Assembly: GCA_028023455.1 (NCBI GenBank)
Contig: JAQFVV010012477.1
Location: forward strand, 3,983,365-4,047,364
Reading direction: 5' to 3'
Length of the DNA stretch: 64,000 bases
Source: Epiperipatus broadwayi
Lineage: Eukaryota > Onychophora > Udeonychophora > Euonychophora > Peripatidae
Each line of letters begins with the position of its first letter. Position 1 is the stretch's first letter. The translations under genes and the position numbers were made by a program. The notes beneath the pieces were generated by a model, which saw only the letters and a program-made list of their open reading frames with translations, had not been told where the DNA came from and ran no database searches. Shown here piece after piece: positions 1 through 11,759 of the stretch.

Positions 1-59
1 TTTTTGTAATTCAAATAAATGTTAAAATATTTAAACCAGAAAAGGCATACATTAGTTTA

Positions 60-215
60 AAACATAGTTATTCAAGAGGCAGAACTCTCCATACAGTAAT
101 GCCACTCAGTGCAAGGCAGAGTAATCAATGAATGGAGTATGGAGAGTTTTGCCCGTGTGATAAACAGCTTGAACAAGCATAAAGAATTGTGATCATATGA
201 TATTTAATGGTTTAA
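60..215 (+). repeat. Dispersed repeat family C, copy 1
   Basis: Much of this stretch recurs inverted at about 31988-32135 and more loosely in direct orientation at 63811-63980. Shared landmarks are CTCCATACAGTAATG, CCACTCAGTG, GAGTAATCAATG and the later GTGATCATATGAT. This copy also has a short internal inverted repeat (83-94 against 137-148, 12 bp). No coding potential or RNA polymerase III boxes were recognised, so the class of repeat is unknown. Confidence 0.6.
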
Positions 216-1040
216 TCTTTATTCAAGCTAAGCGCTTTCAATATTTCAAGAATCATAATCATAGCTTTATAAATTAATCTTGCTAAATTTGTTATTATAT
301 GTAATTGCTTGTTGATTGTAATATTTACACAAAGTTAAATTTCTTATTTTTATCCAAATTTATGTAAATCTTCTTAGAGAGGTCAGGATGCTGGTTTCTT
401 TTTTATTTATAGTGCATGTTTTAGTTATAATTTATGTCTCATTAATCTTTCTTTTTTTTTCATCTTTTTTAGTGCACCCAATATTTGCTTTGGAGAGATT
501 AAATTCTTGGCCTGAATGCAGTGCATGTTCTAAAAATATTGAAGAATACCTACTGCTTCTTTTTGCCCTGTAATACAAGTAGTCGTGTTGAGCCAATTGT
601 GTGGACAGGTTTGCACTTGAGCAATGGCGATTAAACCATTAAATAAATAGATAATGAAAATGCTTTTTAATTTGTATTTGTGGTATTTATACTGTTTAGT
701 AAAAGAATGTAAAGGTTCAAAACTTTGTGAAATAATTCTTAATATTGAGATGGTAGAATTATCCAATAATAATAATAAAAAATTCTTTCTTGAATGCTTG
801 CCTAATTATTTTAATCTGACTTAGGCAAGGAATCTAACCTAGATACATGTAACAAAATAAATATTATATAATCTCTAAGATTACTTTAATCTTAACTATA
901 TGTTAGCAATCAAGTCTAAGATATAGTTATCAGCAGTGAGGAAATACAGACTTTCTCAACAATGCATAACACAATAAAGCATAAAATGTCTGTTACGTAC
1001 TAATCTATATTTTATTACTATTATTAATATATATATATAT
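216..1040. other. AT-rich stretch without recognised gene
   Basis: Only short open frames occur here. One at 388-573 encodes a very hydrophobic, Phe/Leu-rich peptide that reflects T-rich DNA rather than a gene. A short (TA)n run lies at 1027-1040, beside the next palindrome. Confidence 0.6.
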
Positions 1041-1214
1041 CATTAAAAACCAGTCAACACTTAGACAATTTCAATATCAATAATAATCAATAATTTCAAA
1101 CTGTTATCAAGGCAACTAATTTTTATTGTTAAAAGAAGTTTGCCTTGACAACAGTTTGAAATTGTTGATTGTTATTGATATTGGGATTGTCTAAATCTTG
1201 ACTGGTTTTTAATG
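1041..1214. repeat. Palindromic foldback element
   Basis: Two arms of about 75 bp (1041-1115 and 1140-1214) are inverted copies with only a few mismatches around a 24-nt spacer. The outer ends read CATTAAAAACCAGTC and its complement. No protein is encoded. It could be a non-autonomous DNA transposon or an inverted pair of retroelement ends. No target-site duplication is clear because the left flank is a (TA)n run. Confidence 0.75.
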
Positions 1215-1649
1215 ATTACTTATGAACCCATTTAGCCTTGAACATTATTACAGATATATATATAGATGTACTAGACCTTTATACTATTAGCAATGTGAGT
1301 AATTTTATGAGGTTTAATAATAATAAAATAAAATTCAATGGTTTTTTAACAAAATAGTTCATGATTATTAGCATAATAAAAAAATAGCAGTTTTAATTTA
1401 ATATGTAATAATTTTAAAAAATATATAAATATTATGATATAAACAAAAATAAATTTCTTTTTTATATTTTGTGATGAAAATTGATGGTAATAAAATATAA
1501 AATATTTAAATTATTTTCTGTAATGCTAAGTGCATGCTTGTTTGTACAGATACAGCCATTTTCCTGAAACAGGCAGTGATATTTTACAATCACATTACAT
1601 AGCAATTGCAATGTCATGTAGAAAATTTAAAAAGTAAAGGTTTTAATAT
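1215..1649. other. AT-rich stretch without recognised gene
   Basis: No repeat from elsewhere in the window and no coding signal were recognised. Confidence 0.5.
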
Positions 1650-1913
1650 CACCATCATCATTATCATCAAACATTATCAATTGACCACAGAATGAAGGTC
1701 TCTCCAAGTTTAATCCATCTTCTCTGATCTTTAGCTTCTCTTCTCCACATCACCCCTGCACACTTTCTTATTTCATCCATACATCTCACATGTGGTCTCT
1801 TCCTGGGTCTTTTAAAATCTACTAAAATCCCATTTATAATTTCAATTGCCCATCTATTATCATCTCTTATAGCAATATGTCCAGCCCAACTCCACTTCAG
1901 TCTTTTAATTGAT
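1650..1913 (-). pseudogene. RTE-clade LINE, C-terminal end of ORF and 3' tail
   Basis: The minus strand reads as the C-terminal tail of an RTE-type reverse transcriptase. It begins IKRLKWSWAGHI, continues through RPRKRPHVRCMDEIRK and ends with WIKLGETFIL. These match the family pattern of a KWxWAGH motif, a basic RPxxR patch, a W-x-D-x-I-R-K segment and a GE(A/T) stretch before the stop. The element then ends in a TGATGATGG-like simple tail near 1650, as RTE elements commonly do. The adjoining upstream part of the same protein lies on the opposite strand at 1925-2336, so this is the non-inverted 3' half of a 5'-inverted insertion. It is non-functional and 5'-truncated. Confidence 0.8.
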
Positions 1914-1924
1914 AAATGTTAAAA

Positions 1925-2336
1925 ACACTAAAATAATGTTTAATGGATTTTCTCAAAATATAAAAATAAAGATTGATTATAATGAGTTAGAAGAAGTTAA
2001 AAGCTACAAATATCTTTGTTAGATTATTAATACAGATGGAAACATAATGGATAAAATTAATCATAGCAATAAACTTGGTTGGTGAGCTTTTGGTAGAAAT
2101 AACTCGATACTAAAAGGAAATATGCCTATGTGTTTGAAAAGAAACGTTTTTAATAAATGTGTTTTACCAGTTCTTACTTATGGATCTGAGACTTGGACAC
2201 TTAATAAAAGAGCAATACAGAGACTTCAGACCACTCAAAGAAGTATGAAGAGATGCATGTTGGGAGGAATAAAAAGAGATCGAAAATGCAATATATGGGT
2301 GAGAAAACGTTTTAATATATATATATCAAATAGTGG
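1925..2336 (+). pseudogene. RTE-clade LINE, inverted RT C-terminal fragment
   Basis: The plus strand encodes a late reverse-transcriptase segment. It has a LEEVKSYKYL motif, then an in-frame stop, then NKCVLPVLTYGSETWTLN near 2154-2205, then RCMLGGIKRDRK. VLPVLTYGSETW is the conserved post-palm block of RTE-like LINEs. The protein breaks off at about 2322, just where the minus-strand fragment at 1913 resumes with KRLKWSWAGH; only about ten residues are missing between them. The open frame from 2122 to 2340 is part of this relic and not an independent gene. Two internal stops show that it is dead. Confidence 0.8.
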
Positions 2337-2340
2337 ATGA

Positions 2341-3249
2341 TTGAATCAGTAGATTTTGAGTCTCAGTATTTATGTCAAAACATAAAAAAAAATTCTTCTA
2401 ATAAATAATTTCTTTCTAAACATCTTATAAACTTTTAGAATCATTATAGAATATTAATTACAAATATTCAGTCATTTTTAAAATAACATAACCAGTCAAT
2501 ATTGTTAGAGGTACCTCTCAATTACTCAAGCATTAAACTTCTAATACTTTTAGATAATTACAATATACATCTATTTGTAGTTTACCACTTTGGCCAACAG
2601 TCTTTGTGTCTAAGTTTTAAACCAATAAAAAAACATTAGTAAATAAACATATATTTGTTAAAAACTTTCTTAAACAAATAGACCTCCCTTCCCCAATTAA
2701 TAACAACAAATAACTTAATTCTCCATTAAGCAGTGATAGTACATCAAACTCTGCAGTATAAAATCCTTGGATCAATTCCAGTTCTCATCTTCTGGCACTC
2801 AAACTTTTTATAAACTCCCAAACAATAACTATTGATTATTATTTTTATTTATAAAGTTGAGTTAAAAATGATTGTTGAATGCATTACTGCAACACTTCCA
2901 GCTTAAATATCAAGTTTCATTGATAACAGTAAAAGTCAAAAAAATTAGTCCGAGAATGAGGATTTGAGTGCACTAAGATATCCAGTAGTCACTGATCACT
3001 CAAGCTTGTGATAGGTGGCAGTAGAGTAGAAAGCTGCTCTTATTTTTTCCAATTAAGTTACTAGTTACTAGATTTAAAAGTACTTCATCCAAATTTAATT
3101 TCTATGATCAATTTTACCCATCACATTTTATTATATTTTAGTTGCTAAGTTTTTGTGGTTCTTTACTATCAATAATTATTTTTTTCATTTTAAAAAAGCT
3201 AATAAATATTACTTGAACCTTTTTGATTTTTATCTTTAATTCTACTTAC
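2341..3249. other. AT-rich stretch without recognised gene
   Basis: No coding or repeat signal was recognised. Around 2945-3050 the composition is more balanced, but no family could be assigned. Confidence 0.5.
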
Positions 3250-3640
3250 CAATTGTCATCATAATTATTATCATCAACTTTATCATTATTGTTATTATCA
3301 TTACTTTTATTATTAACATGAATTTTATTATCAATATTATTACTACAAATTTTGTCATTATTATCAACACTGTTATTATTATTATCATCAACTTTAGAAT
3401 TATTGAATTATTAATATCAATTTTATAATCATTATTATTAGTATCTTTGTTATTATTATTAGAATAATCTTTATTATTATTATCTTCAATTTTATTATTA
3501 CTATTATTAAACATCAACTTTATTATTATCAAATTTATTTCTTATTATTATCAGTGACTTTATTATTATTATTATTATCATCAACTTTATCATTACTATT
3601 ATCTTTACCTTGTATCATCACCATCTTCAACCCCATCATC
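3250..3640. repeat. Degenerate (ATT/ATC)n trinucleotide-rich block
   Basis: About 390 bp is dominated by TTA, ATT, ATC and TCA triplets. On the minus strand it gives a 96-residue Asn/Ile/Lys-rich open frame (3242-3532), which is an artefact of the triplet periodicity. Similar ATC-rich tails close RTE elements elsewhere in the window, so it may be an expanded LINE tail. That origin is inference. Confidence 0.7.
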
Positions 3641-4092
3641 ATTATTTGAAAAAGCTATTTGACATTATTTTAGTTTTAGTATTATTTTTAGATATTTTTT
3701 ATTTTCATCTGTTTGCTTTTCTAATATTCCTAAAGTTCTAATAAAAATATTTGGAAAAAAATCACATCTTATAAAAAATGACTTGATTATTCTTTCCCAT
3801 AATTCCAATTTTAGAGATTTTGATGTAAGTAGATGATAATTTTTATAGTATACTTGTCTACTGTACATTTTATATTTGCAAAAAAACTCTCTATGATCAA
3901 TTGGCTAAAATTTATCTATCACCTGATTCATCATCATATTGCTAATTTAATAGAGACAACATCAAAAGAACATATAAATCCTTTAAATCTTCAGATATAA
4001 AGCAAAGAATATTTTTTTATTCAATAGCAATTTTTTTTGAGCAACCATATATATATATATAAAATTAACAGTGATAATAAATATTACAAATA

Positions 4093-4560
4093 ACCCTAAT
4101 AAAATGTAGAAGTACTTTTAATTATTTGCATTCTCTTTTTCAACTAAAAATATTTTATGTCTGGCAGAAGTGAATGCCAGCATGTGATATCCCAAGATTT
4201 ATGAATTTTAACATTCACACTTTGTCTACTAATTAAACTTTTTATTTCGATTTATCAAAAATTTCTCTCTGATTTTTTTTAAAATTATGGTTTCTTTCTT
4301 TAAGAAGAAGACTAGTGTTTTCCAATTGAAAATTCACTTTTAATTTTGATCTGTAAAATAGTAGAATTAAGTCATAATAAAAAAGAAATCAAAGAGGTAA
4401 TTTTCATAAATAGAAAAACGAAATTTTTAATTAATATTAAAATTGATGAATCTTGGGATATCACATGATGATATTCACTTATGTAAATATAAAAGGTTTC
4501 TAGCTGAAAATGGTTATTTAAATAACTGAAAGTACTTCTTTATTTTATACTGATTAACAA
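4093..4560. repeat. Large imperfect palindrome
   Basis: An inverted repeat of about 470 bp is centred near 4320. The best-preserved outer arms are about 4093-4215 and 4437-4560, sharing CTTGGGATATCACATG and AAGTACTTCT in opposite orientation. Inner segments also pair (an ATTTCGATTTATCA-like stretch against its complement near 4400-4430). No protein was recognised. The organisation resembles the other foldback loci here, but no hammerhead core was identified. Confidence 0.65.
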
Positions 4561-4918
4561 TAACATTTTTTTATCACCATTAATACTTTATTGTTTGATA
4601 TTACTACAGTAATTAATATATAATGGATAATTTGATTTATATATATGTAGTAGACAGCAAGAAGCAAGCAGGGCAATTTGCTTATATCTTGTCATATAAA
4701 TTTTTGTTATTGTGAATACACAGGTAAGTAAAACATAGACTAAAAAAGTTATATCTAATAATTAAAAGCAAAATAATGTTTCCAATTGAAAATAGTTATG
4801 CAAATAACTCAAAGTATTTTTATATTTTGTTATCTGTTGTTAGTAATATTTATTATTAATGTTAGTATTTGATTGTTTTAGTATTATTATAGTAATTACT
4901 CTAAAATGCAAATTTTAG

Positions 4919-4956
<38 letters not shown>

Positions 4957-5085
4957 GTAGACAGAACCAAGCAAGGCAATTTTACTTATGTCTTCTCATG
5001 TATGTTTTTGTTGTTGCAAATATATAGGAAAGCAATTTATAGAACTAAAAAATATTATCTAATAATTAATAGCAAAATAATACCA
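4505..5085 (+). repeat. Two-copy tandem duplication of ~290 bp with (TA)n
   Basis: Copy 1 (about 4505-4790) and copy 2 (about 4790-5085) share ordered landmarks: AATAACT before AAAGTA, a TAGTAGACAG block, GCAAGCA/GGCAATTT, TTTTTGTT, and TATCTAATAATTAA at the end. Copy 2 contains a (TA)n run at about 4923-4951 where copy 1 has only a short TATATATG, so the microsatellite expanded after duplication. The copies are clearly diverged. No gene was recognised. Confidence 0.65.
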
Positions 5086-7684
5086 TGATGAAACATTTTA
5101 AAATAATTCACTACAGAGTACAGGTTACCAGAATATCTCCACAGAAAAATAATAAAGAAGAAATCATTATTTACCAAGCTGTTCAAATGTCATTTTATTA
5201 AATTGCAACCAATATTATACTAGTTTATTACTTCACCTTTGATTAGTAATTAATTTAGATTGTGCTTTACGCAAAAAAAGTGAAGCTTATCTCGATCTTA
5301 TTACCAAGTTATATGGCTTAGCGCTTTCAGAGACCTTGAGTCTCCATAATTATAGCCTACTTTTAACCAATATTATCTAAGTTCAGTTTTATCAAGCAAT
5401 TCTTGGAATGCTAGCTAAATTTTCTACAGATCAATTAACTGAAAAAAAAAATTAAAGTTTGCTTGGAATTCTCAACTACAAAAAAATATTTTCAAATCCA
5501 ATCTAAATTTGAACCATAGATTATAGATATTGCATGCAATTGTACTAATCCCTTTACTAAAAGTTGTTAATTAAATATTTAATACGTGGAAAAATAATAG
5601 GCAGGTTGCAGTCTTATAACAATGTGACCAGTATTTTCATTTTTATTTTTGGCATGATTAATTGATGGAGAACTCTTGATTGTCAGATGAATTTACCAAT
5701 GCTTCACCCATCTGCTATCAAATATTTTAATATTCCTTATAACTTGAGTTTCAAATCTTGAATAGAACTGAAGATATTCAGGTAGTTTAAAAGTTTCTGA
5801 ATAAAGAGAAGAATTATTTTAGATAATTTTAAGTTTGTTAGTAAATAGTTATTTATTTACTATTTGCAGAAACAAATCAACAGAACTGAGAGAAAAAATG
5901 TAGCATATAGCATATCTCAGACAAATCTAAAAATATCTCTGCTCATAGATTCTAGAAGTATTTACAAATATATCAAATGTGTTTGTATTAATAGCATTAG
6001 ACTTTTAATAATGTTGAGATATACAATTTACTGTGGTAGAGCAACAGTATTTTTAATTGATCACAACACTAATGCTTTTTCAACTTCCTTGGTTGGAAGA
6101 AAATCTAAACTCTTTTGTCTGGCAGCAAGATAGTAAATGTACATGTTAATGTGAGTGTATTCAGAACAGAAAATATAATCAACAAAATCCTAACAGAAGT
6201 AAATGTTTAAACTTAAAGCAATAGTTTGCTTTTAAATTTTCATATATTTTCAAAAACAGTTGTCTTCAACTTACACTAATGCCATTTACAGAAAGATTGA
6301 GTAATTAATTGATGACAGATAGTGTAATGCTATTATAGCTCCATGCACAGGCTTATTCTGGCTTTTGCAATAATCTGTGAGGATTAAGATTCAAAATTTG
6401 AATTTATATAACAGTCATTTTGTACTTCATTATATCATTTAAACTATAATCTGAACTTAAAAAAAACGTATCATTTTGAACCCAAGCTAATATGATTACA
6501 ATATTGTAAAGATCTTATACCAAATCAATTTCTATATAATTTTGCAGCCTGTTTTATGCTAATTATAGACTATTTATACTCATTATTTATTAAAGTTAAT
6601 AATATGCTTCTAAAAGCAGTTCTTGCTATTATCTCCTAAAAACAATCTACTATAACTTTAATCAATAGATACTATAGGAGATAATGATACAATATCCTTA
6701 TCCCATAATCAATTTGTTTTTTGCCTATATTAATGAAAACAAGGATTCAAAAATGAAACTAATTCACTCATGCATTTAATGATTTCTTGTACTATTCAAG
6801 ATAAAAGCATGATATTAAAAAATTCTAAGGTTTTGAACACAACCTAACTCAGTCACATGATTATATAGATTTGTCATCACATCAGTTTCTATATGTTTTA
6901 TGTACTAGAGGTCCTCTTTTATTTTTTGTCTAGAAATATTTATAATCATAGATATAAGATTCCATGAGAATGATTCTAATATGATATAAAATAGCTTTTA
7001 AAAAATGTCAGAAGTTTTTGTACAAAAGCTATAGGTCCAGAAATCCTGTTAGCCAAATTAAACATTCCAAATCCCTTACATATTACAAAAAGCACATCTA
7101 CATCTTGCTTTTTATTCTAGTTCTGGTTTTATTTTTTTTATTCTATCTCATTTTAATAATAGACATTTTGATAGTTCCATTATCTCATCCTTTTATTCCC
7201 CAGTTTTATTATAAAGATATACACAAAAAAAATCTTTTTATTTCATCAAAATTTCTTTACTTCTTCAACCAATTTATTCTAAATCTCTTTTAATATCTTA
7301 TTCTCCAAAATCAAAATTTCAATTCTCTTTTTCCATTCCCATAAAATATACTTGCAATCCAAATCCTTATATCATTTTTTTCATTTTTTTCTGCCACTTA
7401 AAACATTTGCCCTTATACCAAATAGCAAATAAACATATTTATACAATTTTAATTCTTATATAACTTTTTAATCTATTTTTTTTATTCATATTTACTTTTT
7501 TTTTTTTATAATTCTAATGCTTTTCTCTAATTAATAAATGCATTTTCTCATCACTTATCAGTATATACTTGTAATACATTCTCTATATATTTATACTATT
7601 TCATACATAAATATAAATTATCCATCAACTAACTGCATATTTAAATACAAGCATCTTGTCTATACTGAACTTAATGTAATTAAA
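5086..7684. other. Gene-poor AT-rich region
   Basis: No host gene was recognised. The 5864-6133 open frame (89 codons) has no family signature. The stretch 7060-7540 is strongly pyrimidine-rich on the plus strand and could be a heavily decayed minus-strand LINE tail continuing from 8150-8620, but no motif supports this. A GCGCTTTCA phrase near 5322 also occurs near 231. Confidence 0.5.
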
Positions 7685-7868
7685 AGAGATTTGAACTCAG
7701 ACTTTCAAGCTCCTTACAGCTATCCACTTATTTTATACAACCAACACACATGGTCATATACATGTAAAAAGATAAATGATCTCCAATATATATATATTGT
7801 GCTGAACCAGCACTCATCAGTTGGTCCAGATCATCATCTTCCACACGCAACATATATAGTCAGTGCTC
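7685..7868 (-). repeat. Hammerhead retroposon family A, copy 1 (left half of inverted pair)
   Basis: On the minus strand this copy has the hammerhead core CTGATGA (7820-7814), the stem II sequence GTGCTGGTTCAGCAC and a fully paired stem I: CCAA against TTGG, then ATGATCT against AGATCAT. The GAAA box has decayed, so it should not cleave. The 3' end contains the box-B-like GAGTTCAAATC segment (mutated) near 7690. It lies head to head with the next copy. The 135-codon open frame 7538-7945 is a chance reading through this pair. Confidence 0.85.
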
Positions 7869-8012
7869 AGTTCAGCAAAAAATACATATATTGGAGATCA
7901 TTTACCTTTTTTACATGTATTTGGTTATGTATGTTGGTTGTATAAGATAAAGTGGATAGTGGTATGGAGCTTGAAGGTCTGAGTTCAATCCCTTCTAATA
8001 ACTTTGTATATT
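7869..8012 (+). repeat. Hammerhead retroposon family A, copy 2 (right half of inverted pair)
   Basis: This begins inside the hammerhead at CAGTTCAGC and runs through ATATTGGAGATCATTTA, an ACATGTAT block and GGTCTGAGTTCAATCCC to the 3' end. Its 5' half, including CTGATGA, is missing. With copy 1 it makes an inverted repeat able to fold into a long hairpin. Confidence 0.8.
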
Positions 8013-8149
8013 GTACATCTTTCTTGATCAATATTATGGATGTTTTCACCACACAATCTAATTAACACACTATTTTTACTAACCTGTTTTATATTGAAAT
8101 ATTTCAAACTTTTAAAATTCTCTCATTAAAAAAGAAGGTAAATTCATTT

Positions 8150-8620
8150 TATGTTGAATAGTTTACCACCCAATGCATATCAATTTTTTTTTATTCTACC
8201 TGAAAATTTCTGATTTGGGACAATACAAAGTACTTCTATTCCAAATATTAAAGCAGGAACTATCATTCCTTTCCAAATAATGATAAAAACATATATATAT
8301 ATATATGGGAAATATGCCAGATTTTTAAACAATCTTATTCCATCTTATTTTATTTTCTCAACTGTTATCCCCATTATTTGAACTTTTTTTTTAAATTTTA
8401 AATATCTAAATACCAAAACCCCTCTATTTCTTCAAGACAAATATCTTCCATTTTTAATCCTTCATTTTTTCCCTTTCTATTATTAAAATTTTTTTTTCAC
8501 TGTATTTAATTTTAACCCCCCCCCCCGCTAACAATTATATATCTTTCTACATTGTAGTATAAAAATTGCTGTATTTTCTGCAACAACAACAAAAAAAAAA
8601 GAACCACCGTATTATATATT
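8150..8620 (-). pseudogene. Decayed LINE reverse transcriptase fragment
   Basis: Reading the minus strand downward from about 8600, a weak ADDT-like segment (AENTAIF) is followed by LEEIEGFWYLDI, and then by IIWKGMIVPALIFGIEVLC near 8290-8215. The order matches the palm YADD region, the FKYLG-like block and the VxPALxYGxE block of LINE reverse transcriptases. Many stops, a short (TA)n insertion near 8290 and a C-run near 8517 interrupt it. The style (VPALxxGxEVLC) is closer to a non-RTE clade and may be the same family as the 3' ends at 46.3 and 56.4 kb. That link is inference. Confidence 0.5.
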
Positions 8621-11249
8621 ATCTTGGTTCCAAGTAAAGAAATCATCATTTTATTTTTATTTAGTCATTTAGTCATGCTTCCAGAAAGCAGTTTGGAGAT
8701 GATGATATTATAGCATTATACCATTTGGCATATATTATTTATTCAAGTTCACAGTAGGTGAATCTAAAGTAGAATGAAAAGAATTAACCAGGAGATATAT
8801 GAATAAGCATATGACAAAGTTTCTGATATTTAAATATATGTTGGTTAAAAATATAAAACAGCATTACATAGCCTCTCTAGCATTCCTTTACAGAAAGAGA
8901 AGGAAAAGACATTATTCACTAGGCAAAATCGATTGCTAGCTATAAAAGTTTAATAATTTTTCTTCTTTGTTTCAATATCTAGATATAAATTCATTAACCG
9001 ATGAATAGATCAGATACTTTCAAACAATTCTGAGCTTGACTGAATTTGAATGTCTGATAGTTGTCATACATTTTATGCACAATGCCATAAGATTCTTTAA
9101 CACACACATATATTGTCAAAATGTCATATTCAAGCTCTTGTATGCTTTGGACATGACAATGTAACTTTCAACTCCGGAGCAGGCTTGAATGTTTCAGTTA
9201 AGTGAAAAGTTGCTGATTAATCTTAGAATTTTGTTTAAGAAGTCAATTTATAGTTAAATCATCCATGGTGGCTGAATAGGTAATTAATTATTACTAACTA
9301 AATAGCAAAGTAAAACAGGGATATGATAAAAACTCTATCCAAGTGAAACTTATCTAGTCTAATGAATAAAAGCCTATTTATCCAGTAGATCAGGACATTT
9401 TTATCAGCTTATTGTTTTTTATATTATCTGATAGTGACATCTATATTCAATAATTGATTTATGAAAGTAATAAATAGTCAACAGTCTTTATTTGTAGTTG
9501 ATCAATGGTAATAATTATCTTTTTAATGTTGGAGATTATTTTTTATAATTAAAGATTTTCTGGTTTAATATCATTTCAGATAGATGGTAGTTTATAACCA
9601 CACTGTGGACGCAGCATATATATTCTACATCGGGAAGAAAAACATCTTAGAACAGTTAGAATTGATCAGGTGGCTACTAACACACTGCCGATAAAAAAAC
9701 AACATAATAAAGCCATTTTTACCAGTTATAACGTATTATGTACTAATATTACATACATCACTCTTGTACCTATAATTAAATTAATTAGCATATAAAAGTG
9801 ATGATGTAAACAAATCATTAAATTTCATAAACAGTTGTAAATTTGAAATGGTAAAATAAATAGAGTTGAGAAGATGTCACGGATGGCAAATCATCGCGAA
9901 TGGCAATCAAGTGTTCTTTATTGCTTGATTAAGTATTTCAACCTGCATTTGGACAGAATGGATCATAGGTTTAATTCTTCTATAGCGCAGTCTTATAAAC
10001 TGTTTCAGTTTTCATCGTTATTAAAATATAAACATTCAGCGTTCAACAAGAAAGTATATTTATTTATTTATTTTTTTAATGTTCAATTAAATTTTTTTTA
10101 AAAAAAAACAACAACTGATTGCAGGAAAACAACGCCTGCAGCACTTTGATAAGATTTTTTTTCCTGCTCTTAATTAAAAAAGAACAATATGTGTTATATA
10201 TATACTAAATCAGCTTCATAATAAAATTAATTAATAATTACGAAAATTTACATAATTATTAACAAAACACCTTTCTAGAAGTGCTAAAATAGCTTGCGTA
10301 AACTGAATTGTGTTTGTATCAATTTATGCGCATTTATATATGCATAAACACAAGCAGAAATAGTTAAAAAAAAATTATACATAGTACTAAACCAAAGCAT
10401 CTACATAAATAGTTTCTTTAATAGATATATTGTTTTTTCATATATAAAGTAAACATATGTAACTATGTTGTGGATATACGTGTGTTAAATTATGTTGGAT
10501 TGGATTTCAGAGCATGGGTTCCATACTATCTGCAGCATCCCAGGTTGTGAATAAAGGAATAACTTTCAGATATGAAGGTAAGCTGTAAATAAGCAAACAA
10601 AATTCAAAATAAGCAGTGATTAACAATTGGACATCATTCACTAGCAGAAAATAGTGATGAATATACTTTCTATAAAATGCTACAATTCTTATGGCAGTAA
10701 ATATATAATAGTGAGGGTTGATTGTCATCAAATAAATCAGCACCCTACAATATCTCATTGAATGGTAAATCAACAACACCAAGTTGATGGGAGGATTATT
10801 ATAGGTGTCAACTAGAAAGAGGAAAGCAGTAGATGAATGATCGTTTATGAGAAATGACATGTACATTAAATAAGATAGATGTTGAGACTTAAGCCAAGAA
10901 AGACTTTTGTGCCTTGCATGTTAAGATTAGACAGGGGGATGTAAAGGTCATAAATCTGCAAAATCTCATAAAGATAGTGTATTGAAAGAAAAAATGTTAA
11001 GAATTGGTTATGACCTATCACATGATTTTGGCCTATTTCTGTTTTAACAGCAAACTTCTACATCTTCTCTATGTCACTTCCTGTAAGGTAGGCAGTTTGA
11101 CAATACTTAATAAATCACTATCCAGTGCTGGCCTATTCAAAATCCCAGACTAGTTTCAAGCATATGGCTCTCAGTAAGAAGTGTTGGGAAATGAAATAAA
11201 TAATATCTATATCATAGGATTAAGTAAAGGGAGAAGTGAATGGTGAGGC
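8621..11249. other. Gene-poor region
   Basis: No gene was recognised. The short open frames at 9874-10101 and 10507-10866 show no known motif. The part from about 10500 to 11200 has more balanced composition and lies just upstream of an RTE endonuclease relic, so some of it may be older LINE sequence, but nothing specific could be aligned by eye. Confidence 0.5.
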
Positions 11250-11750
11250 TGTTGTTTTATTCTGGTGGCAATTGATATTGCTATTGTAAAGAACATTTTG
11301 AATAGCATGACAAAATAAATTATGTTGATAATAAACTTATGATGATGAGGATAACTGGAGGTCCTAAGGATTTGGTATACAAACTTATAAACTAACTATG
11401 AATCATGATGATGTAGAAATAGGTGAATAGAAAAGAATTTAATACAAGAGGGTAAAAATGCATGTATATTGCTGCTATGGGAAAGGAAGAAAAATTGTTG
11501 GAAATTATTGGTATTGGAAAAAGGAATGTAAAAGATAGTCAGCTTATGAGATTTTGTAAAGAGAATAATTTTGTGCTTGCTACTACTTAGTTTAAAAATC
11601 ATCCAAAAATATTGAACACATGGAAAGATCCAGGTGATAAAAAAAACAGACAGACAACATATTAATACAGATAGATAAATATTTATGTAACAGATATCAC
11701 TTCTGATGTTCCACATTTTTATTTCAGAACAAAACATAATTGAATTATTA
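11250..11750 (+). pseudogene. RTE-clade LINE endonuclease-domain relic
   Basis: The clearest open stretch starts at 11476 and reads KLLEIIGIGKRNVKDSQLM, then RFCKENNFVLATT, a stop, FKNHPKILNTWKDPGDKKNR and a damaged YILI-like segment. This order matches the apurinic-like endonuclease of RTE elements: a G-x-G-xx-N-x-x-G-x-x-L motif, FC-x-x-N-x-L-V-I-x-N-T, F-x-x-H-x-x-x-x-x-TW, then x-x-QIDYIL. Several stops and frameshifts make it non-functional. It is an internal fragment, not the 5' end of an intact element. Confidence 0.65.
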
Positions 11751-11759
11751 TTTATACGT

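Noticed and set aside
3242-3532. 96-codon Asn/Lys/Ile-rich open frame
   Set aside because: It arises from the (ATT/ATC)n triplet block, which lacks stops in this frame; low-complexity artefact.
7538-7945. Longest open reading frame in the window (135 codons)
   Set aside because: It reads through the inverted pair of family A repeats; the peptide is a translation of the hammerhead region and has no protein-like conservation.
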